Assembly: GCF_902729425.1 (NCBI RefSeq)
Contig: NZ_LR746531.1
Span: forward strand, 62,001-126,000
Direction: 5' to 3'
DNA length: 64,000 nt
Origin: Magnetospirillum sp. SS-4
GTDB taxonomy: Bacteria; Pseudomonadota; Alphaproteobacteria; Rhodospirillales; Magnetospirillaceae
The notes under the pieces were generated by a model. That model saw only the letters and a list, made by a program, of their open reading frames with translations. It was not told the origin of the DNA and did no database searches. The translations under genes were made by a program, and so were the position numbers. Below are positions 26,155 through 33,861 of this stretch, one piece after another; the stretch's first letter is position 1, and the number at the start of each line of letters is the position of its first letter.

Positions 26155-27273
26155 TCAATACGCCCCCCGCGGGAAGGTGGTGCGGATGGTGTCCAGAAGC
26201 TGTTCGGTGTCGATGGCGGCCACGCATTTGTACATGCCGTTCTCCAGCGGATACTTGCAGCGGCCCAGGCAGCCCTGGCATTCCATGGGAACGTAGATGA
26301 ACTGGACGTTGTCGGGCACCACCCGCTCGTCATAGGGAACGCCCGCGCCGGCATAGGCGGCGCTGGCCATGCACATGGTGGGAACCCCCAGCAGAACCGC
26401 CAGATGCAGGCCGGCGGTATCGACGCCGATGGCCATGCGGCATCCCATCAGGATGGAGGCGAGACGCTCGAATCCCGAGGTTTCCATGGCGACGTTGGGC
26501 AGCGCCATCAGCGCCATGTATTCGGGGTTGCGGTCGAAGTCGTTGCGGTGTCCCGCCACCAGTATCTTCCACTGCGGCGGCACTGCCTCGGCCATCTGGC
26601 GCCACATGTCCATGGGCAACTGGCGGGCCTTGATGCCGGAGAATGGGAAGAACACCACGGTATCGGGCAGGCGTTCGGCATTGGGCAACTGGCCGTCGGG
26701 AATCAAGGCCAGGGCGGGCAACTGGCGATCGTCCAGCACCTCGTCGGCGAAGCGCGACCAGCGCAGGATCTTGTCCTGACGGATGGGGCCGGAATCGAAC
26801 AGGATATCGAAGACCTTCTCGCTTTCCTCCAGGCGCTGGTGGAAATTGCGCTTGTAGGGCGGCGGCACCATGCCGGCGGTCTCGGCCGGGTCGGCGGCGA
26901 TGATCAGCGCCTCGTCCTGGTCGTGTTCCCGCACGTAATCCAGCGACACGATCAGGCGGTAATGCTGGGCATGCAGGTCGATAAAGGCCTGCCAGCGATA
27001 GTCCAGTTCGTCGAGGCGGCGGAATTCGATCCGCCGCACCTTGAGCAGGCGGGGAAACAGAAAGGCCATGCCGGCGGCGTCGGGCCGGCACAGCAGGGTC
27101 ACGGTCTCGTCCAGTTGAGCCAGGCGCATGAAGCGCGGCAGCACCGCCGACAGGAACACCATTTCGGCCGGACCGCGCGAACTGACCAGCAGCACGCCCT
27201 CGGCCCGGCGGCGACGGCGCTTGTAGCGCAGATAGAAGCGCAGCAAGGGGTCCAGCAACGCGGCGATCGTCAT
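26155..27273 (-). CDS. Glycosyltransferase family 9-like protein (second of three)
   Basis: A 372-residue paralogue of its neighbours. It opens with a basic stretch YKRRRRRAEGVLLVSSRGPA (possible membrane association), has VVFFPFSGIKARQLPMDMWR in the middle and the donor-site motif MAIGVDTAGLHLAVLLGVPT. The C-terminal cysteine cluster PMECQGCLGRC and MYKCVAAI is present. The N-terminal glycine motif is changed to SSRGPAEMVF where GT9 proteins usually have GDxLL. ATG overlaps the upstream gene's stop as ATGA, so the genes are coupled. Likely glycan assembly; acceptor unknown. Confidence 0.85.
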   Translation of the reverse strand: MTIAALLDPLLRFYLRYKRRRRRAEGVLLVSSRGPAEMVFLSAVLPRFMRLAQLDETVTLLCRPDAAGMAFLFPRLLKVRRIEFRRLDELDYRWQAFIDLHAQHYRLIVSLDYVREHDQDEALIIAADPAETAGMVPPPYKRNFHQRLEESEKVFDILFDSGPIRQDKILRWSRFADEVLDDRQLPALALIPDGQLPNAERLPDTVVFFPFSGIKARQLPMDMWRQMAEAVPPQWKILVAGHRNDFDRNPEYMALMALPNVAMETSGFERLASILMGCRMAIGVDTAGLHLAVLLGVPTMCMASAAYAGAGVPYDERVVPDNVQFIYVPMECQGCLGRCKYPLENGMYKCVAAIDTEQLLDTIRTTFPRGAY

Positions 27274-28388
27274 GACCGTGCCTCCTCCGTCACCCGGCGC
27301 AGGGCTGTCATCACCTCTGCCTCATTCAGGGCGGCAACGCAAGGGTACATGGACTCAACCGGCGGCAACCGGCAATCGCCCAGGCAGCCCTGGCATTCCA
27401 TGGGATGCCACAGGACGGTCAGGTTGTCGGGATGGATGTCGGCGGCATAGGGCACGATCTCGCCCACATAGGCGGCGCTGGCCAGGCACAAGGTGGGAAC
27501 GCCCGTGGCCGCGGCCAGATGCATGCAGGCGGTGTCCACCGACACCACCAGACGGGCCGAGCGCAGCAGGCCGGCCAGTTCGGCGAAGGGCGCCGGCTCG
27601 AACGACACGCCGGGCAGGTCCAGCAGCGGCCGGTAATCGGGATTGCGGTCCAGGTCGCTGGCATGGCCGGCGATACGGACCCGCCAGTCCCGGGGCAGGG
27701 CCGCGATGATGCGGCGGTAGAGGGCGGGAGGGCTCTGCTTGGCCTTCACCGCCGAGAACGGCTGGATGATGACGGTGGGCGCGGTCAGGGCGGTCGCGGG
27801 CGGCATCCGCTCGGGCGGCAGCGCGACCCGGGGCGGCGGCACCACCCGGCCGGTCAGGAAATCGGCGAAACGGGCAAGCCGCACCACCTTGTCCTGGCGG
27901 ACGTCTCCGGACTCGAACAGCCGCGACCAGCGCCGGGCATTGGCCTTGAGGCGGCGGTCATGCTTGGGCCATGGGCGCGGGACCATGGCGGCGGTCTCGG
28001 GGGCGGCGCAGGCGACGGCCAGAGCCTCGTCCAGGTCGGGATGACGCAGGAAGTCGGCGGACACCACCAGGCGGTAATTGGCCCGGTGCAGATCGGCCAG
28101 GGTGCGGCGGCGATAGCCAGGCTGGCGCAGGCGGCCGAAATCGACCTTGCGCACCAGGACACCGGACGGAAAGACGAAGCTCATGCGGGCGCCGTCCGAA
28201 CGCAGCAGTACCGTGACGCTCTCGCCCGGCCGCGCCAGTTCCATGAAGCGCGGCAGCACCAGCGAGAACAGCACGGTGTCACCCAGGCCACCGGCCGAGA
28301 TCAGCAGCACCCCCGAGGCCGGACCGCGCCGGGGCGACAGGCGTCGCTCCAGCCCCAGAACCGGATCGATCAGGCGATGCAGCTTCAA
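27270..28388 (-). CDS. Glycosyltransferase family 9-like protein (first of three)
   Basis: A 372-residue GT9-like protein with the GVLLISAGGLGDTVLFSLVL nucleotide-sugar start, IIQPFSAVKAKQSPPALYRR and the donor-site LVVSVDTACMHLAAATGVPT. It ends with PMECQGCLGDC and MYPCVAAL, the cysteine cluster shared with the next two genes. The start is a TTG (28388) seven bases after GGGAG; no ATG fits better. It follows DUF6165 by 12 bases and overlaps the next GT by four, so DUF6165 and three GT9 genes form one transcription unit. Confidence 0.86.
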   Translation of the reverse strand: MKLHRLIDPVLGLERRLSPRRGPASGVLLISAGGLGDTVLFSLVLPRFMELARPGESVTVLLRSDGARMSFVFPSGVLVRKVDFGRLRQPGYRRRTLADLHRANYRLVVSADFLRHPDLDEALAVACAAPETAAMVPRPWPKHDRRLKANARRWSRLFESGDVRQDKVVRLARFADFLTGRVVPPPRVALPPERMPPATALTAPTVIIQPFSAVKAKQSPPALYRRIIAALPRDWRVRIAGHASDLDRNPDYRPLLDLPGVSFEPAPFAELAGLLRSARLVVSVDTACMHLAAATGVPTLCLASAAYVGEIVPYAADIHPDNLTVLWHPMECQGCLGDCRLPPVESMYPCVAALNEAEVMTALRRVTEEARS

Positions 28389-28400
28389 CGAGGGGCTCCC

Positions 28401-28787
28401 TCAATACGGCGCGTAGGACTTTTCCTCGATCAGCGCCGAGCCCAGCAGATCGTTGACCCGGCGCTTGGCGGCGGCGCGCTCGTCATTGGTGAAGTAGACG
28501 GCGCGGGCCAGCTCGACGAACCTGGGGCCGAAATCCTTGCCCCGCTCGCAGTCACGGATATCGTCCTCGATCACCCACAACTTCTCATTGATGGCCTTCA
28601 GTTCGGCCGACAGGGCGGCAAGGGGGCCATGGGCGGGAAATTCGCGTTCGCGCACCGCCACCAGCTCGCCCAGCTCCTTATTGACGTTGGCCAGCTTGGC
28701 GGGATCGTCAAGACGTTCGGCCTTGATTTCGAGAATTGTGATCTTGTCGATGATTTCGCCCCACGACACGGGCACCAGAACGGACAT
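28401..28787 (-). CDS. DUF6165 family protein
   Basis: A 128-residue soluble, helical protein matching DUF6165: the start VPVSWGEIIDKITILEIKAE, then ANVNKELGELVAVREREFP and a Trp-containing helix AINEKLWVIEDDIRDCERG. These proteins occur beside glycosyltransferase genes in polysaccharide clusters, as here, but biochemical function is unknown. It leads the glycosyltransferase operon. The region 28788-28998 upstream is divergent and carries no gene. Confidence 0.85.
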   Translation of the reverse strand: MSVLVPVSWGEIIDKITILEIKAERLDDPAKLANVNKELGELVAVREREFPAHGPLAALSAELKAINEKLWVIEDDIRDCERGKDFGPRFVELARAVYFTNDERAAAKRRVNDLLGSALIEEKSYAPY

Positions 28788-28998
28788 GGCGAACCTTCAC
28801 AGCACGGAAACTGCGCGCTGTTTAGCAGATTTCCGGACATTGGGCAAAAGGGGGTTGTTCGCGCCCTCCCGCAACCGGGGCGGTGGCCGGATATCGGCCG
28901 TTACCCTCTGTTACACGGTACTTTCCCCCCGACATTCCGGCGTTACCGGCCGGAGGGATAATCCTTGCATGACAGAGGGGATTGCAGAGGAGGTCACC

Positions 28999-29304
28999 AT
29001 GAAGACCGTTTTCAAAGTCCTCGCCGGTCTCGCGCTCGTCACCACCGTCGCCGCCTGCACCGCGCTCGCCGCCGATCCTCCCGCCGCCACCCAGACCTGG
29101 ACGCCCGGCTGGCGTCACGAACAGATGGTCCAGGCGCGCCAGGACGGCACCTTCACCCCAGGCCCCGGCATGGTGATGCGGGGCGGCGGTCCCGGCTATG
29201 GCCGCGGCATGATGGCCGCCGTCATCGGCCCCGACGGCAAGATCGATCCGACCCAACTGCCGGAAGGCTGCCCGTATCGTCAGGCGGTTCCTCCCCGCAG
29301 GTAG
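28999..29304 (+). CDS. Small exported protein, possible lipoprotein
   Basis: A 101-residue protein with an export signal MKTVFKVLAGLALVTTVAAC followed by TALAADPP. The VAAC could act as a lipobox, or signal peptidase I could cut after ALA. The mature part is glycine/methionine-rich (MVMRGGGPGYGRGMMAAVIG) and ends in CPYRQAVPPRR; a metal-binding role would be speculation. GAGGAGG upstream supports ATG 28999 over the in-frame ATG at 28966. It is followed by a long hairpin. Confidence 0.7.
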   Translation: MKTVFKVLAGLALVTTVAACTALAADPPAATQTWTPGWRHEQMVQARQDGTFTPGPGMVMRGGGPGYGRGMMAAVIGPDGKIDPTQLPEGCPYRQAVPPRR

Positions 29305-29345
29305 GCCCCCGACCCAGGCGCCGGACGCGCCAGTCGCTTCGCTTC

Positions 29346-29381
29346 AGCCCCACCCCCGGCTTGACAGCCGGGGGTGGGGCT
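29346..29381. terminator. Perfect 16-pair hairpin
   Basis: AGCCCCACCCCCGGCT (29346-29361) and AGCCGGGGGTGGGGCT (29366-29381) are perfect complements around TGAC. No T tract follows, so it may be a terminator without U run, a transcript-protecting hairpin, or a control element 38 bases before the ABC transporter start. Confidence 0.5.
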
Positions 29382-29419
29382 TCGATGCTGTCTTGGAGCT
29401 TCATTGCCGGGAGAGCCCC

Positions 29420-31069
29420 ATGCGCCGCCTGCTTGCCGCCACCATGCTGACGACGTTGCTCGGCTTTCCGGCCATGGCGAAGGACGAACTGGTGATCGGC
29501 ATCACCCAGTTTCCCGCCACCTTCCACCCCTCCATCGAATCCATGCTGGCCAAGACCTATGTCCTGGCCTTCGCCCAGCGCCCCATCACCGCCTACGATT
29601 CCTCGTGGCAACTGGTCTGCATGCTGTGCGAGACCCTGCCCACCATCGAGAATGGACTGGCCAAGGTCGAGACCCGACCCGACGGCGGGACGGGCATCGC
29701 CGTCACCTATACCCTGAAAGCCGACGCCCGGTGGGGCGATGGCAAGCCGGTAACCAGCGACGACGTGGTATTCAGCTGGGAGGTCGGCCGGCATCCCCAG
29801 TCCGGCGTCGCCAGCGCCGAGCTGTTCCGCCGCATCACCGCCATCGACGTCAGGGACGAGCGCAGCTTCACCCTGCATATCGACCGGGTGACCTTCAATT
29901 ACAACGCCATCAACGACCTGCGCCTGCTGCCGGCCCATATCGAGCGGCCGCGGTTCCAGCCGGCTCCGGCCGAGTACCGCAACCGCAACGCCTTCGACCA
30001 GGACACCACCAATCCGGGCCTCTACAACGGCCCCTACCGTATCGCCCAGGTGGTCCAGGGCAGCCATGTGGCGCTGGAGCCCAATGTCCACTGGGCCGGC
30101 CCCAAACCCGCCTTCCGCCGCATCGTCGTCAGGACGGTGGAAAACACCGCCGCGCTGGAGGCCAACCTGCTGTCGGGCGGCATCGACATGATCGCGGGCG
30201 AACTGGGCCTGCCGCTGGATCAGGCCATGGCCTTCGAGAAGCGCAACGGCGCCCGCTACGCGGTGGTCACCAAGCCCAGCCTCACCTACGAACATCTCGA
30301 CCTCAACATGGACTCGCCGGTCCTGGCCGACGTGCGGCTGCGCCGCGCCCTGCTGCTGGCTCTGGACCGGGTTTCGCTGACCCGGCAGCTGTTCGGCGGC
30401 CGCCAGCCAGTGGCCGATTCCATGGTGCCGCCCGCCGACTGGGTCCACGCCACCGACACCTATCGCTATTCCTTCGACCCTGCCCGGGCCGCCGCCCTGC
30501 TGGAAGAGGCCGGATGGAAACCCGGCCCCGGCGGCATCCGGGTGAACATCAAGGGAGAAAGGCTGTCGCTGGAACTGGTCACCACCGCCGGCAACCGGAC
30601 CCGCGAACTGGTGGCGCAGGTGCTGCAATCCCAGTGGCGCAAGGCCGGAATCGAGCTGCGCATCCGTACCGAGCCGCCCCGCGTGCTGTTCGGCGAGACG
30701 GTAACCCGGCGCAAGTTCCCCCACATGGCCATGTTCGCCTGGTATTCGGCGCCGGAAAGCGTGCCGCGCTCGACCCTGCATTCCGATTCGGTGCCCAATG
30801 CCGCCAACAACTGGTCGGGCCAGAACTACACCGGCTATTCCGACCCCCGCATGGACAAGCTGCTGGGCGCCATCGAGGTGGAACTGGACCGGAACCGGCG
30901 CAAGGCGCTGTGGCGCGAGCTTCAGGACCATTACGCCGCCGACCTGCCGGCCTTGCCGCTGTATTTCCGGGCCGACGCCTTCGTCATGCCCAAGGCGCTG
31001 AAGGGGCTGGAGCCCACCGGCCACCAGGACCCCTCGCCCTATTGGGTGGAGCGCTGGCGGTGGGAGTGA
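29420..31069 (+). CDS. Peptide-type ABC transporter substrate-binding protein
   Basis: A 549-residue SBP_bac_5 family periplasmic binding protein. The signal peptide MRRLLAATMLTTLLGFPAMA is cleaved before KDELVIG. Family landmarks: LKADARWGDGKPVTSDDVVF and NGPYRIAQVVQGSHVALEPN, and AFEKRNGARYAVVTKPSLTY leading to the DVRLRRALLLALDR helix. Ligand could be peptides, nickel or other; the family does not tell. GGGAG precedes ATG 29420. The stop overlaps the first permease GTG. The C-terminus SPYWVERWRWE is typical of dipeptide-like binding proteins. Confidence 0.93.
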   Translation: MRRLLAATMLTTLLGFPAMAKDELVIGITQFPATFHPSIESMLAKTYVLAFAQRPITAYDSSWQLVCMLCETLPTIENGLAKVETRPDGGTGIAVTYTLKADARWGDGKPVTSDDVVFSWEVGRHPQSGVASAELFRRITAIDVRDERSFTLHIDRVTFNYNAINDLRLLPAHIERPRFQPAPAEYRNRNAFDQDTTNPGLYNGPYRIAQVVQGSHVALEPNVHWAGPKPAFRRIVVRTVENTAALEANLLSGGIDMIAGELGLPLDQAMAFEKRNGARYAVVTKPSLTYEHLDLNMDSPVLADVRLRRALLLALDRVSLTRQLFGGRQPVADSMVPPADWVHATDTYRYSFDPARAAALLEEAGWKPGPGGIRVNIKGERLSLELVTTAGNRTRELVAQVLQSQWRKAGIELRIRTEPPRVLFGETVTRRKFPHMAMFAWYSAPESVPRSTLHSDSVPNAANNWSGQNYTGYSDPRMDKLLGAIEVELDRNRRKALWRELQDHYAADLPALPLYFRADAFVMPKALKGLEPTGHQDPSPYWVERWRWE

Positions 31070-32007
31070 TCGCGTCCCGACTGCTGCAATCGCTGGCGGT
31101 GCTGCTGACGATGTCGTTCATCGTCTATGGCCTGATGGGGCTGATGCCGGGCGATCCCATCGACCTGATGATCGCCGCCGATCCAAACCTGAGCTCCGCC
31201 GACGCCGCCCGGCTGAAGGCGCTGTACGGCCTGGACAAGCCCTGGACCGAACGCTGGGGGCGTTGGCTGGCGCGGCTGCTTCAGGGCGAACTGGGCTATT
31301 CACGCCTCTATGCCCGCCCGGTAGCCGAGGCCATGGCCCCCGCCCTGCTCAACACCGCCATCCTGATGGCGACCAGCCTTGGTCTCGCCCTGGCCGTGGC
31401 CTTGCCGCTCGGCATCCTGGCGGCAGGGCGGCCGGGATCGATGCTGGACCGGACGGTCAACCTGCTGGCGTTCGCCTCGGTGTCGGTGCCGGTGTTCTGG
31501 CTGGGGCTGATGCTGATCGTGGTGTTCGCCGTCACCCTGGGCTGGCTGCCGGCCGGCGGCATGGCGGCCGTCACCGGCGACCAGGGCGGCCGCCTGGCCC
31601 ACATGGTGCTGCCGGTTTCGGCCCTGGCCCTGGCCGGCATCGGCCAGTACGCCCGGCACATGCGGGCCGCCATGCTGGCAGAGGCCGGGCACGACTATAT
31701 CCGCACCGCCCGCGCCAAGGGCTGCTCGCCGTCCCGCGTGCTGGTGCGCCACCAGCTGCGCAACGCCCTGCTGCCCATCGTCACCATCGTGGCGCTGGAG
31801 GTGGGCGGCCTGTTCTCGGGCGCCCTGATCACCGAGACGGTGTTCGCCTGGCCCGGCATGGGCCGCCTGATCTACGAGGCGGTGATGGGCAACGACTTCA
31901 ATCTGGCGCTGTCGGGCCTGCTGCTGGCCACCGCCATGACCCTGGCCGGCTCGGCCCTGGCCGATCTCGCCTATTGGCGGCTCGATCCCAGGATCAGGCG
32001 CCAATGA
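31066..32007 (+). CDS. ABC transporter permease, DppB type
   Basis: A 313-residue inner-membrane permease with about six transmembrane helices. DppB/OppB landmarks: MPGDPIDLMIAADPNLSSAD after helix one, and the EAA loop LAEAGHDYIRTARAKGCSPS that docks the ATPase. GTG 31066 overlaps the binding-protein stop (GTGA); GTG 31060 is an alternative. The stop overlaps the next permease by four bases. Confidence 0.92.
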   Translation: MIASRLLQSLAVLLTMSFIVYGLMGLMPGDPIDLMIAADPNLSSADAARLKALYGLDKPWTERWGRWLARLLQGELGYSRLYARPVAEAMAPALLNTAILMATSLGLALAVALPLGILAAGRPGSMLDRTVNLLAFASVSVPVFWLGLMLIVVFAVTLGWLPAGGMAAVTGDQGGRLAHMVLPVSALALAGIGQYARHMRAAMLAEAGHDYIRTARAKGCSPSRVLVRHQLRNALLPIVTIVALEVGGLFSGALITETVFAWPGMGRLIYEAVMGNDFNLALSGLLLATAMTLAGSALADLAYWRLDPRIRRQ

Positions 32008-32837
32008 GGGCCGGTGTCCTCATCTTGCTGCTGCTGGCGCTGGCGGCGCTGCTGGGGCCGCTGCTGCTGCCCGAGCCCGACGCCATGGATCTCGCCGCCC
32101 GCTTCGCGCCGCCATCGCCGGACCATCCGCTGGGCACCGACGAGTTGGGGCGCGACCTTGCCGCCCGCCTGCTCCAGGGCGGACGCATCTCGCTGGCGGT
32201 GGCGCTGGCCACCGCCCTGCTGGCCACGATCATCGGCACCGCGATCGGGCTGGTGGCCGGCTATCACGGCGGTCTGGCCGATGCCGCGCTGATGCGGCTG
32301 ACCGACGGCGTCATGGCGCTGCCGCTGCTGCCGCTGCTGATCGTGCTGGCCGCCGCCGATCCGGCCAAGCTGGGCGTTCCCGCCGATATCCAGGGCTCGG
32401 AAAGCTTCGCCGTCGCCCGGCTGGCGGCGATCATCGCCTGCGTCGGCTGGACCACGGTGGCACGGCTGGTGCGGGCCGCCACCCTGTCGGTGCGCGGCCG
32501 CGACTTCGTGCGCGCCGCCGTGGCGATGGGCGCCTCGCCGTCGCGCATCATGCTGCGCCACATCCTGCCCAATGTCGCCTCCCCCATCGTGGTGGCGGCG
32601 ACGCTTTCGGTAGGGCACATCATCCTGATCGAAAGCGCGCTGTCGTTCCTCGGCCTCGGCATCCGGCCGCCGCTGGCGTCGTGGGGCAACATGCTGACCG
32701 GGGCCATGGACGCGGTGTGGAGCGCGCCGCAACTGGCGGTATGGCCGGGCGCCGCCATATTCCTCACCGTGCTGGGCTTCAACCTGCTGGGCGACGGCTT
32801 GCAGCGGAGCCTCAATCCCCGCTCTGCCTCCACTTGA
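32004..32837 (+). CDS. ABC transporter permease, DppC type
   Basis: A 277-residue permease, the usual partner of DppB-type proteins. It starts with a hydrophobic helix and the DHPLGTDELGRDLAARLL box, then the EAA loop GRDFVRAAVAMGASPSRIML and SALSFLGLGIRPPLASWGNM. ATG 32004 is coupled to the upstream stop (ATGA). No ATP-binding subunit gene follows; the last 26 bases overlap a convergent gene, so dppD/dppF-type partners must be encoded elsewhere if the transporter works. Confidence 0.92.
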   Translation: MRAGVLILLLLALAALLGPLLLPEPDAMDLAARFAPPSPDHPLGTDELGRDLAARLLQGGRISLAVALATALLATIIGTAIGLVAGYHGGLADAALMRLTDGVMALPLLPLLIVLAAADPAKLGVPADIQGSESFAVARLAAIIACVGWTTVARLVRAATLSVRGRDFVRAAVAMGASPSRIMLRHILPNVASPIVVAATLSVGHIILIESALSFLGLGIRPPLASWGNMLTGAMDAVWSAPQLAVWPGAAIFLTVLGFNLLGDGLQRSLNPRSAST

Positions 32838-33372
32838 TGGAACAGCCCATGCTGGCGATCTGGTCGGCGGGGCCACGCCCGGTCGCCGCGACCTGCCGCA
32901 TGGCCTCGACCAGATCGCGGCGGACGTCGGGGGCGGCGGGCAGCCGGCCCGACGAATCCAGCCGGCCACGGTATTGCAGCCCCAGCCCGGCATCGAAGCC
33001 GAAGAAATCCGGGGTACAGACCGCATCGTAGGCCCGGGCGACCTGCTGGCTTTCGTCGTGCAGATAGGGAAAGCCGATGCGGTGGCGTTGGGCGAACGCC
33101 GCCATGGCCTCGAAGGAATCCTCGGGATACTGAAGCGCGTCGTTGGCGTTGATGGCGGCCACTCCGATGCCGAGGCCGCGCAATTCCTCGGCATCCCGGA
33201 CCAGACGGTCGATGATCGCCACCACGTAGGGGCAGTGGTTGCAGATGAAGGCGATCAGGGTTCCGCGGGGACCGGCGATATCGGCCAGGGTCCGGACCCG
33301 GCCATCGACGCCGGGCAGGGCGAAGTCGGGCGCCGTCCAGCCGAAGGCGCAGAAAGGGGGGGAAACCGCCAC
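32812..33372 (-). CDS. Thioredoxin-fold (AhpC/TSA-like) protein
   Basis: A 186-residue redox-fold protein. The N-terminal segment GWTAPDFALPGVDGRVRTLA is typical of AhpC/TSA-like thiol proteins, and the active-site region IAFICNHCPYVVAIIDRLV has a C-x-x-C motif. A later KWRQSGD tail and DFFGFDAGLGLQYRGRLD match small peroxiredoxin-like family members. GTG 33372 with GGAGG seven bases upstream is the start; the TTG at 33441 is rejected. It may reduce protein or small thiol substrates in the cytosol (no signal peptide). Confidence 0.85.
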   Translation of the reverse strand: MAVSPPFCAFGWTAPDFALPGVDGRVRTLADIAGPRGTLIAFICNHCPYVVAIIDRLVRDAEELRGLGIGVAAINANDALQYPEDSFEAMAAFAQRHRIGFPYLHDESQQVARAYDAVCTPDFFGFDAGLGLQYRGRLDSSGRLPAAPDVRRDLVEAMRQVAATGRGPADQIASMGCSIKWRQSGD

Positions 33373-33390
33373 GTCCAATCCTCCCTGATG

Positions 33391-33409
33391 ATGGGCAGAA
33401 ACTGCCCAT
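33391..33409. promoter_or_regulatory. Palindromic site between divergent genes
   Basis: ATGGGCAG AAA CTGCCCAT is a perfect 8-base inverted repeat in the 89-base gap between the divergent thioredoxin-fold and lipoprotein genes, 18 bases upstream of the former's GTG. It may be an operator or a leader hairpin. Confidence 0.35.
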
Positions 33410-33461
33410 TGATTCCGCAAGGTCGGAGTCACAAGATACAAGGGATCAGACTTGGGAGATC

Positions 33462-33845
33462 ATGAAAATGATCCGGCGGTTCATCATTTGTGCGGGCGTG
33501 CTGCTTCTCGGCGGCTGCGCCTACGTGAACCGCGCCGGCATCGCCGACGCGCCCAAGCCGCTGCCCAATCCCTATACGTTCTTCCAGTTGGAGGCGTTCA
33601 GCCTGATCAACACCCACAAGACCATAGGCGACCACATCATCGGCTGGATCACCAGCAAGGACTGTTCCAGCCCGCGGGCCGAGCGGGGCGAGGATTACTG
33701 CCGCGACTGGCCGGGACGCCCGCCGCCGCCGCAACAGGTCTATTGCTACGCCTCGCTGGCCCGGCCCAGCTGCTTCGCCCAGCCCTACAACGAGGGCAAC
33801 GACCACCTGCTGGGCTTCGTTCCCGCCTCGACCCCGATCCGCTGA
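33462..33845 (+). CDS. Predicted lipoprotein
   Basis: A 127-residue exported protein with signal peptide MKMIRRFIICAGVLLLGGCA and a lipobox LGGC, so it should be lipidated at that Cys. The mature part has an ordered run of cysteines (KDCSSPRAERGEDYCRDWPG, QVYCYASLARPSC) that may form disulfides, and proline-rich PGRPPPPQQ. No family recognised. GGGAGATC upstream supports the start. Confidence 0.8.
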   Translation: MKMIRRFIICAGVLLLGGCAYVNRAGIADAPKPLPNPYTFFQLEAFSLINTHKTIGDHIIGWITSKDCSSPRAERGEDYCRDWPGRPPPPQQVYCYASLARPSCFAQPYNEGNDHLLGFVPASTPIR

Positions 33846-33861
33846 CCCGCCCCCGTCGCCC

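Noticed and set aside
29222-31024. 600-codon minus-strand ORF
   Set aside because: Antisense shadow of the substrate-binding protein gene.
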